The notes beneath the pieces were generated by a model that ran no database searches, had not been told where the DNA came from, and was given only the letters and a program-made list of their open reading frames with translations. A program made the position numbers and the translations under genes. Source: a virus. From it: a stretch of 25,791 nt of DNA. This document shows, in pieces, positions 20,227 to 25,791 of this stretch; positions within the stretch are counted from its first letter, which is position 1, and the number at the start of each line of letters is the position of its first letter. The DNA is taken from IMG/VR virus record IMGVR_UViG_3300047195_000458, positions 1 through 25,791 of that record; one strand, written 5' to 3'.

Positions 20227-20618
20227 ATCTGCATGTCGAGATGCAAGGTATTTCCAATTTGCAACAGGAACTAAGTGGAATCGTAACAACAAACAAGATA
20301 GAACATGTCCTAGAGTTGGGTGCGGTCATCATCGAGGCAGAAGCGAAACGATACTGTCCCATCAAGACGGGTAGACTACAATTAAGTATCACACATCATA
20401 AACAAGGACCACTTACACAGGAGATAGTCGCAAGTGCACCCTACGCTGATGCGGTAGAGTACGGCACATATAAAATGATATCTGGAACTCCTGAGAACCC
20501 ACTTATCTATACATCATCATCAGGTAAATACCCTAGTTATAGACCATTTCTACGTAGTGCAGCATACGATAACTTCGACCGCGTCATTACTTTATTTGAA
20601 AAAGAGATGAACCAATGA
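20223..20618 (+). CDS. HK97 gp10-like protein
   Basis: 131 aa. The conserved core is CPIKTGRLQLSI (about 45-56), then SAPYADAVEYGT (about 71-82) and SYRPFLRSAA. This is the pattern of HK97 gp10-type neck/tail-completion proteins (PVDTGxLRxS ... YAxyvEyGT ... p.PflrpA). It should act at the head-tail joint. Its place before the capsid gene, rather than after it, is less common. ATG overlaps the previous stop. Confidence 0.8.
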   Translation: MNLHVEMQGISNLQQELSGIVTTNKIEHVLELGAVIIEAEAKRYCPIKTGRLQLSITHHKQGPLTQEIVASAPYADAVEYGTYKMISGTPENPLIYTSSSGKYPSYRPFLRSAAYDNFDRVITLFEKEMNQ

Positions 20619-20791
20619 ACGATGAGATAATCTCTGATTGTGGAAAAAACTTCATCTGCCATTGTGGTGCACATATGATGAAGATAATGGATACTTTCCT
20701 TTGTCCCTGTTGCGAACAGTCTCAGATAGAAGACCTGAACTGGTGCAAACAACATATAGAAATGAGGATAAAAGAGGGAAAAAAACCATGA
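20615..20791 (+). CDS. 58-aa Cys-rich zinc-binding protein
   Basis: ATGA overlap with the previous gene. The product (start MNDEIISDCGKNFICHCG) has Cys9, Cys15, Cys17, Cys30, Cys32, Cys33 and Cys44, including CHC and CPCC knuckles, consistent with a zinc ribbon. It ends in an ATGA overlap with the next start at 20788. Role unknown. Confidence 0.5.
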   Translation: MNDEIISDCGKNFICHCGAHMMKIMDTFLCPCCEQSQIEDLNWCKQHIEMRIKEGKKP

Positions 20792-20946
20792 AAACCTATT
20801 TATGTGGACGACCAAACGCATGTTGCCCAACTGTCGAACTACTCCCCGATGGAACAGTCGAGATAGAGGATGACGATGGTGACACCGTGCATATGACAAA
20901 GGCACAATATGAGATATTACGCACAACAAAAGTAGATGGACTGTAA
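20788..20946 (+). CDS. 52-aa conserved small protein
   Basis: The start ATG 20788 overlaps the previous stop; the frame is open back to 20638 but that part shadows the zinc protein. The product starts MKTYLCGRPNACCPTVELLP, then DGTVEIEDDDGDTVHMTKAQ and YEILR. The CCPxVEL ... DGxVxIxDDxG ... MTxxQ pattern is known to me from small phage-linked proteins without function. Confidence 0.6.
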   Translation: MKTYLCGRPNACCPTVELLPDGTVEIEDDDGDTVHMTKAQYEILRTTKVDGL

Positions 20947-20950
20947 CCTT

Positions 20951-21508
20951 ATGGCAGACGAAACACCAAATGAAATAAAACCAATCGTAGAGGCTCTTGA
21001 TGCGAACCAGGCACAGATAATGGAGATGCACAAAGAACAGAACAACCTCTATGGAACAATCAGGGTGCAGGAAGAACAGACCAAACAACAGATAAACAGC
21101 ATCAAAGAACTCATCCATAAAATGAAAAAAGGTCAAAGGGGGGAGAAAGGCGGAGTCAAGGTTAGAAACATTAGCGTCCCCTGGGGGATGGGTCAAGTAA
21201 GGAATCTCTCCGATGCTGATTACGATGAATATATCCAGACCTACCTGAAACAACTAGAAATCGAGGAGAATAAACTCAAGGCTCTTGTAGGGCAACGACA
21301 GCATCGTGGTGATGAGGTAGGAGAAAACAGGTTGAAGATACTCCGGATGTTCTGGTACATGCTCGTGAAACAACATGGTTTCAAAGATGATGAACTCTAC
21401 GAGCACTGCAGAAACTATATGGATGCGACCATAAAACCATCATCTTTTCTGAGAACAGAGAAAGATGTTAATGATACCATAAAGAAAGCACAGGAAATAA
21501 AAACATGA
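20951..21508 (+). CDS. Hypothetical coiled-coil protein of head block, 186 aa
   Basis: ATG 20951 (MADETPNEIKPIVEALDANQ) is preferred to ATG 20936, which lies inside the previous gene; neither has a clear ribosome site. Residues 15-60 form a Gln/Glu-rich coiled coil, then a basic Gly-rich turn (KKGQRGEKGGVKV), then helical repeats rich in Arg/Tyr. No family recognised. The place between gp10-like and capsid genes suggests a virion or assembly role. Confidence 0.6.
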   Translation: MADETPNEIKPIVEALDANQAQIMEMHKEQNNLYGTIRVQEEQTKQQINSIKELIHKMKKGQRGEKGGVKVRNISVPWGMGQVRNLSDADYDEYIQTYLKQLEIEENKLKALVGQRQHRGDEVGENRLKILRMFWYMLVKQHGFKDDELYEHCRNYMDATIKPSSFLRTEKDVNDTIKKAQEIKT

Positions 21509-22086
21509 GCGACATCTTCAGTGTCGATAGTGCGAAATGGAAAGTACGCATAGCGATGCATTTCCTGGAAAAAGAACTAACAAAGATAGCAGAAGAACAC
21601 GGCATGTACATCCCAAAGGGTAAAAGCGTCATGGATATGGTGCATGACGACCTGCGCACATGCCCTAACAGGGGTGTAAAGAAGATATATAAAAAGATTA
21701 TAGAGGCAGGCTCTCATATGAAGGAACATTATCAGACTGCAACGATAATCGACCTTGTGCCGTTTGCTCTCTGGGTGTCATATCATGATACCGCGTATCG
21801 TGACCCGATGTTCTGGGTGATGAACGATATAATCAATGACCCTGAATTTAAGAATGATATCAAGGAATATGTGAAACCACCCTCTGAGTGGTACTGTCCG
21901 ACATGGCATGATGTTAAAAAGAACAGTAAAGAACTTCAAGCATCTGGTGAACTCACGAAATTCCAGCTTAGTCCAGATGAGATGATATTTGTCCCAGAAC
22001 AGACCGAAGCTATGAAAAGCGAACTATTAAAGTTACAGAGGGAGATGCAGAAACAACTCAGATTAAAAGATAGGAGTGAATTATAA
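21505..22086 (+). CDS. Hypothetical protein of head block, 193 aa
   Basis: ATGA overlap with the previous gene. The product starts MSDIFSVDSAKWKVRIAMHF, contains IAEEHGMYIPKG, IIDLVPFALWVSYHDTAYRD and WYCPTWHDV, and ends with a charged coiled coil (MKSELLKLQREMQKQLRLKD). No known motif. Last gene before the hairpin/promoter region at 22.1 kb. Confidence 0.6.
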   Translation: MSDIFSVDSAKWKVRIAMHFLEKELTKIAEEHGMYIPKGKSVMDMVHDDLRTCPNRGVKKIYKKIIEAGSHMKEHYQTATIIDLVPFALWVSYHDTAYRDPMFWVMNDIINDPEFKNDIKEYVKPPSEWYCPTWHDVKKNSKELQASGELTKFQLSPDEMIFVPEQTEAMKSELLKLQREMQKQLRLKDRSEL

Positions 22087-22099
22087 TTTATTTATCTAT

Positions 22100-22118
22100 A
22101 GTCTCATTATAAGAGACT
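22100..22118 (+). terminator. Weak terminator hairpin before capsid unit
   Basis: AGTCTC (22100-22105) pairs with GAGACT (22113-22118) around an ATTATAA loop, followed by a TTTTA run. It lies 14 bases after the stop at 22086 and would end the packaging/portal transcript. Confidence 0.5.
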
Positions 22119-22148
22119 TTTATAAAAAAAAAGATATTTTAAAAGGGA
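22116..22148 (+). promoter_or_regulatory. TATA-like box for capsid unit
   Basis: CTTTTATAAAAA at about 22117-22128 is an archaeal TATA-like box. A transcript start near 22148 would leave a short leader with GAGG (22154-22157) six bases before the ATG at 22164. Confidence 0.4.
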
Positions 22149-22163
22149 GGAAAGAGGATTACT

Positions 22164-23279
22164 ATGCCAGAGAAAAAACCTGGTGAATCAAAAGATGATT
22201 ACATCAGCAGATGCATTGCCTACTGCATAAAAAACGAGGGACTTACCCAAGAACAGGCAGCAGGTAAATGTTACGGAATGTGGAAAGAACAACATAATCA
22301 ACATGATTATCAGGCGTTAAGGTCACCAAGACCAGTGAAAGGAGAATCCATCGATAAGTTCATGGAACGATGTAAACCACTGGTCGGAGGACTTGGTTAT
22401 TCTCCACAGATGCAGGATTACTGTTGTCTCGTAAGTTGGGATTGCTGGATGAATGATGAGGAGCCTCCGTTGTTACCACCTGGGGATCAAGGAGGGGACG
22501 GGCAGGTACGCGATGGTAAACCAGAATATCCTTGGCCTAAGATACCACTTGGACCGACATCGGATGAAGGACGCATAAGCCAGAGTGATGACCGTAGAAT
22601 ACGACAACTCTACATGTTTGACATGGACTGCGACCATGCCATCGCATTCATCGATGATAAAACAATAGAACTTAAAGATAAGGATACCGATCCTAATAAA
22701 TTCAATGCCGTCGCGATAAAAGGCGATTGTTTCTATAAAGGAAAGTTCCTGAGCTTCGCAGAGATAGAAAAAGCACATAAGACGATGGACGGGGCGTACC
22801 ATGACATCAACCACTGGGGAACGTCATACCCTATAGATGGACATCCGAACATAGAGTACATCATAGGATACCAGAAGAATACGGTGATAGACCCGATTCA
22901 TAAGACAATGAAGACAGACATTATCGTGAACCCAGACGCGCCACATTATAAGGCATGGAAGAACTTCGTCGACATCAACAAACAGACAGGACGCAGACCA
23001 AACGTGTCTGTGAGCTTCTGGGCTGACAACAAGACCATCAAAGCACGTGACCTTCCCATGGGCACAAACTACAACATGGAAGGCTATAAAGAAGATAGCG
23101 ATGTGCCCGTACTCACAAACCTTAGTTTCCAGGCACTTAGCACCGTGTTCAAGGGTGCATGTGACGATAAACAAGGCTGCGGAATAGGATTAAATGATAC
23201 AATTGTATCAAAAAACAATGATAGAGAAAAACTTGAACTAATGATTGAGATTGAAAAAAACAAGATAGGAGGAAAATAA
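22164..23279 (+). CDS. Capsid maturation protease-like protein with duplicated N-terminal motif
   Basis: 371 aa. Two related N-terminal motifs occur: GESKDDYISRC ... AAGKCYGMW (7-40) and GESIDKFMERC ... QDYCCLVSWDCW (60-95), the GES-x2-F-x-RC ... C-x2-W module known in phage capsid proteins. A Pro/Gly linker follows. The domain at 180-340 (AIKGDCFYKGKFLSF, AYHDINHWGT, IIVNPDAPHYKAW, RRPNVSVSFWAD, NLSFQALSTVF) fits a prohead protease core, with His213 or His217 and Ser282 or Ser284 as likely catalytic residues. It should trim scaffold and capsid in the immature head. About a dozen Cys, unusual for the family. It precedes the scaffold and capsid genes. Confidence 0.7.
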   Translation: MPEKKPGESKDDYISRCIAYCIKNEGLTQEQAAGKCYGMWKEQHNQHDYQALRSPRPVKGESIDKFMERCKPLVGGLGYSPQMQDYCCLVSWDCWMNDEEPPLLPPGDQGGDGQVRDGKPEYPWPKIPLGPTSDEGRISQSDDRRIRQLYMFDMDCDHAIAFIDDKTIELKDKDTDPNKFNAVAIKGDCFYKGKFLSFAEIEKAHKTMDGAYHDINHWGTSYPIDGHPNIEYIIGYQKNTVIDPIHKTMKTDIIVNPDAPHYKAWKNFVDINKQTGRRPNVSVSFWADNKTIKARDLPMGTNYNMEGYKEDSDVPVLTNLSFQALSTVFKGACDDKQGCGIGLNDTIVSKNNDREKLELMIEIEKNKIGGK

Positions 23280-23281
23280 CA

Positions 23282-23632
23282 ATGGATAAAACAATTGAGG
23301 AGCTGAAAGCTGAACTCGAGGCGTATCAAAAACGCAGCATCGAGAAAGCTATTTCAGAAGAGAAAGAGAAAGAGGCGATACGGTTAACGGCGGAGAAAGC
23401 CAAGGAGAAAGAGGCACTTGAGTTGGAGTTCATGAAGAAACACAACATCGGCGCACAATCCAAGGCGAACACCGACGGATCGCAACAGGCGACAAACCTC
23501 ACTGGAGACAGCCGAGGATGGAACGATTTCGCTGACCATTTCACCAAACGGGCGCAAGCACAGGGACTTGACATCAAAGGACGGAACTATGAAGAGATAC
23601 TTCAAAACATACAGAACAAACGGAGGCTGTAA
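23282..23632 (+). CDS. Scaffold-like protein, 116 aa
   Basis: ATG two bases after the protease stop, with AGGAGGAAAATAAC upstream. The N-terminal 52 residues are a highly charged coiled coil (start MDKTIEELKAELEAYQKRSI), then a Gly/Ser/Asn-rich hinge and a basic C-terminal helix. Shape, length and place between protease and capsid gene are those of a capsid scaffold. No catalytic motif. Confidence 0.7.
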   Translation: MDKTIEELKAELEAYQKRSIEKAISEEKEKEAIRLTAEKAKEKEALELEFMKKHNIGAQSKANTDGSQQATNLTGDSRGWNDFADHFTKRAQAQGLDIKGRNYEEILQNIQNKRRL

Positions 23633-23635
23633 ACC

Positions 23636-24556
23636 ATGAGTTTCGACGAAATGAGAAGTAAAGAGGAATACTTTGGTGGCGCGACAGCGATACCAGCTAT
23701 CCCACGGGATAATTTTGCTAACATGATACTTGAGGCAGCGGTCTGCCATTCACAACTTGAGGGCGTAGTCCCAATGATGAGTTTTGATGTGAACGCTGGA
23801 CAAGGCGGTGTCGTACAAGTACCGATGATTGCTGCACGAACTGCACAAGGACCATTCACCACAGATTGTCATTGTCTGTTGGCTGCATCATCTGTCATCA
23901 CTAAAGCGACAGTAACCATCCGTGCATGGGGTGACTATGAGCTCATGTGTGAATTTCCATTATGGAAAGCAACCACAGGAGTCAAAGAATCCATCATCAA
24001 TGAGATGGGAAAAGGTATTGCTAATAAACTTGACCAATGGGTATGGTTCAGCCTTTGTACAGCAGGTGCACGGTTCGTAGGACGACGTTTAGCAACAGCA
24101 GTCGCATGTACTAGTACAGCGACGTTCACAAGCGCATGTTGCAACTACAGGTATGACATCTACAACAGCATCGTCAGTCTGAAGGCTCAGATGGAGGGTG
24201 CTTGTTTAGAACCCGATTACCTTATCCTTAACCCGACTGTGGGCGCATGGTTCAAGAAAGCATGGGCGTTAGCAGTCCCTGAGCTTGTTACTATCGGCGC
24301 AGACGGTAAACTACAGAACGTAGCAGGTCTGAAGGTCATTGAGACTGGCGTCGGTACTGCATGTAATGGTACTGCTGGTTCGACCATGGCGATCATCATC
24401 GACAGCAAACGTGCTCTTGCGGAGGCATGGGGTAAACGTCCGACCTGGGAGGAAGTACGTGACCCGCATTGTGATGATTACCAAGAGGTCGTATGGCTCT
24501 ACTGGGGTATCAACCGGATTGACGCAAACGCTATCTCTCACATCGTGAACCCGTAG
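23636..24556 (+). CDS. Major capsid protein, HK97-fold type
   Basis: 306 aa, ATG after CGGAGGCTGTAAACC. Place (after protease and scaffold), length and segments such as LEGVVPMMSFDVNAG, VQVPMIAAR, ATVTIRAWGDYELMCEF, KGIANKLDQWVWFSLCTAG, PDYLILNPTVGAWFKKAW and IIDSKRALAEAWG fit HK97-like capsid proteins: an N-arm, P-domain, and A-domain with a core strand/helix pattern. It has no long N-terminal delta domain; the scaffold is separate. Eleven Cys in 306 residues is notable (AVCHS, DCHC, SACC and others). A terminator begins at its stop codon. Confidence 0.85.
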   Translation: MSFDEMRSKEEYFGGATAIPAIPRDNFANMILEAAVCHSQLEGVVPMMSFDVNAGQGGVVQVPMIAARTAQGPFTTDCHCLLAASSVITKATVTIRAWGDYELMCEFPLWKATTGVKESIINEMGKGIANKLDQWVWFSLCTAGARFVGRRLATAVACTSTATFTSACCNYRYDIYNSIVSLKAQMEGACLEPDYLILNPTVGAWFKKAWALAVPELVTIGADGKLQNVAGLKVIETGVGTACNGTAGSTMAIIIDSKRALAEAWGKRPTWEEVRDPHCDDYQEVVWLYWGINRIDANAISHIVNP

Positions 24557-24594
24557 GTAAGAATCGTTCTTACCTCTTCTTTTTCTTTTTTTTT
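24556..24594 (+). terminator. Strong terminator after capsid gene
   Basis: Perfect eight-base stem GGTAAGAA / TTCTTACC (24556-24563 and 24567-24574) with a three-base loop TCG, followed by a pyrimidine tract rich in T runs. It starts at the last base of the capsid stop codon. This is the clearest terminator in the window and closes the capsid unit. Confidence 0.88.
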
Positions 24595-24597
24595 CTT

Positions 24598-24714
24598 ATG
24601 CGGACTTTCCGTAACAAAAAAACAAGACAAATACAATATGTTAGCGAGGGTGCTGTATCGACTTTGAAGGCACTTGAGTTTAATGATGATTATGAGGAGT
24701 TTTTTATATTATGA
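24598..24714 (+). CDS. 38-aa protein after terminator
   Basis: ATG 24598 lies directly behind the T-tract with no ribosome site. The product starts MRTFRNKKTRQIQYVSEG and has STLKALEFNDDYEEFFIL. Its TGA overlaps the next start by four bases (ATGA), and its end carries the GAGGAG used by that gene. It may be real with an unusual start or may simply lead into the next gene. Confidence 0.4.
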   Translation: MRTFRNKKTRQIQYVSEGAVSTLKALEFNDDYEEFFIL

Positions 24715-25791
24715 ATAATTTATTTATATTGCTATTAATTCTTCTTATCGCAGGGGTTGTCTCTGCATTGATAATATTGTATCGTGAGAAATGGTTTAAG
24801 AACAATAAACAGAAGATTACCGCAGTTGTCCTCGCAAGCATCCTTTTGGGGTCTGGTGCGGTTATCATCATGAACGAACCACCTGCATCATCTGTAGTGA
24901 ATAACGCTGGTACTGGTGTTCATGCCCCGTATGCTTCTGGCACTATCTGGTGGGGTTCTTGTTTAAAGGCGACAGCAGCAGATGATGTGTTCGCTGTATG
25001 TAATCATACAGCCTCAACAACTTCCATGTATCTTCGTACATACAACTATAATTTTGCTGCCACTATTGCTGCAACAGATACGATTACTGGTATAAGGGTT
25101 GCCATCAATAGAAAAGCAAATGCTAATTTTGCTATAATAGATGCGGTGGTAAAATTATGCAATGGAGCAAACACTACTGTTGGAAATAATTATGCAGATT
25201 TAGTAACAACTTGGACGACAACAGAAACCGCAATAAAATACGGTGGTAGCAATTGTACTGATTTATGGGGTGCTGGTCTTACTACTGCTGACATACGTGA
25301 TTCTGATTTTGGTGTGTATCTTGCAACAAGTTGTGGTTCAACTGGTAGAATCGCTTCTGTCGATAATATCAGTATCACAGTGTATTATACTACTATATGG
25401 TCGAACACAATTCCCACATTTAGTAACCCTAGTCCTGCAAGTAGTGCTACTGGTCGTATCCCTCTTTGTGCGACTAACATCACTGTCTCCGATGCTAACA
25501 CAAATCAGACAATAACAGTGAACTTCTGGAACAACAAGACAGGTACTTGGGTGAATTGTCATACAGCGAACACATCAACTGGTTCAGCATCATATGTTTT
25601 TAAGGATATTAGTGCAGCATATGCAACAAACTATAATGCGAAGTACTGGTGGAAGGTGACTGCGAACGATGGATTAGCGAACACAAGCGTTATCTATAAT
25701 TTCTCGACACTTGTTGATACAACACCACCGTTTGTTAGAATCAATTATGCTGGAAATCTGAGCGATGAAGGAGGACCATATTACAGACCAC
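24711..25791 (+). CDS. Membrane-anchored glycoprotein-like adhesin, 5' part
   Basis: Open from ATG 24711 (GAGGAG about ten bases upstream) to the right edge, 360 codons so far. Two hydrophobic spans start the protein: residues 3-22 (NLFILLLILLIAGVVSALII) and about 37-54 (TAVVLASILLGSGAVIIM), with a basic loop between. The rest looks extracellular. Domain 1, about 75-225, is Thr/Ala-rich and beta-rich (GTIWWGSCLKA ... DSDFGVYLAT ... VDNISITVYY), like a jelly-roll domain. Domain 2, about 230-330, is Ig/fibronectin-like (PTFSNPSPAS ... VNFWNNKTGTW ... KYWWKVTANDGLANTS). I count about ten Asn-x-Ser/Thr sequons, in keeping with archaeal N-glycosylation. Likely virion or host-surface attachment protein; a tail-associated role is possible. 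T-rich composition unlike the capsid genes. Confidence 0.7.
   Translation, partial: MNNLFILLLILLIAGVVSALIILYREKWFKNNKQKITAVVLASILLGSGAVIIMNEPPASSVVNNAGTGVHAPYASGTIWWGSCLKATAADDVFAVCNHTASTTSMYLRTYNYNFAATIAATDTITGIRVAINRKANANFAIIDAVVKLCNGANTTVGNNYADLVTTWTTTETAIKYGGSNCTDLWGAGLTTADIRDSDFGVYLATSCGSTGRIASVDNISITVYYTTIWSNTIPTFSNPSPASSATGRIPLCATNITVSDANTNQTITVNFWNNKTGTWVNCHTANTSTGSASYVFKDISAAYATNYNAKYWWKVTANDGLANTSVIYNFSTLVDTTPPFVRINYAGNLSDEGGPYYRP

Noticed and set aside
20638-20787. N-terminal extension of the 52-aa CCPxVEL protein
   Set aside because: This part lies wholly in the zinc-protein gene in another frame; ATG 20788 overlaps its stop and gives a normal start.
1-25791. tRNA genes or a tRNA att site
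   Set aside because: I saw no cloverleaf or T-loop consensus; the integration site is probably outside the window.

Overview
The window is a gene-dense, one-strand stretch (every supported gene is on +) that I read as part of an archaeal head-tail virus or provirus (Caudoviricetes-like). The viral assignment rests on an ordered packaging and head block: small terminase, large terminase, portal, MuF-like head protein, gp10-like protein, capsid protease, scaffold-like protein and HK97-type major capsid protein. A tyrosine integrase and a prim-pol/helicase lie upstream. The archaeal host is inferred from TATA-like boxes (TTTAAAT, CATATAAAA) set at promoter distance from starts, one start that looks leaderless, and a final surface protein rich in N-glycosylation sequons with an Ig/fibronectin-like domain. 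No host gene, tRNA or att site is visible, so the host lineage cannot be fixed. Family names come from motif recognition only; no search was run.

Layout. 1-2.65 kb: end of a protein carrying a 12-bp tandem repeat, small unknown genes, the integrase and a small zinc-ribbon protein. 2.65-4.34 kb: an IS200/IS605-like unit in which an HUH transposase is directly followed, with overlapping stop and start, by a radical-SAM gene, and both are bracketed by two similar TAAA-loop hairpins. 4.37-7.63 kb: replication block (OB-fold-like protein, PD-(D/E)XK nuclease, four-Cys miniprotein, prim-pol/helicase). 7.63-7.84 kb: GTTAC/GTAAC repeats, a possible origin. 7.84-14.9 kb: accessory block of small overlapping genes: a deoxyribosyltransferase-like protein, metallophosphoesterase, MazG-like protein, two membrane proteins, zinc miniproteins, a PIG-L deacetylase with a formyltransferase-like partner, and a conserved pair of unknown function (QGDILL protein plus DUF6745-like protein). 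Two genes there share an exact 24-bp upstream promoter-like repeat.

14.9-15.36 kb holds little coding sequence but contains promoters, and one tight TATA box leads into the late genes. 15.36-22.09 kb: a Cys/His peptidase-like protein, terminases, portal, MuF, gp10-like and small unknown genes. A hairpin and TATA-like box at 22.1 kb then open a capsid unit (protease, scaffold, capsid protein) that closes at a strong hairpin/T-tract terminator at 24.56 kb. The last gene, a membrane-anchored glycoprotein-like adhesin, runs off the window.

How the parts fit: the integrase would set lysogeny; the OB-fold protein, nuclease and primase-helicase would copy the genome; the deoxyribosyltransferase-like and MazG-like proteins would adjust nucleotide pools; the deacetylase/formyltransferase pair may edit amino sugars; the late genes package DNA and build the head. 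Tail genes are not in the window. Base skew of the coding strand is A/C-rich at 4.4-7.6 kb and 15.4-24.5 kb but T/G-rich at about 7.8-14.7 kb, so the accessory block has a different compositional history or replication polarity.
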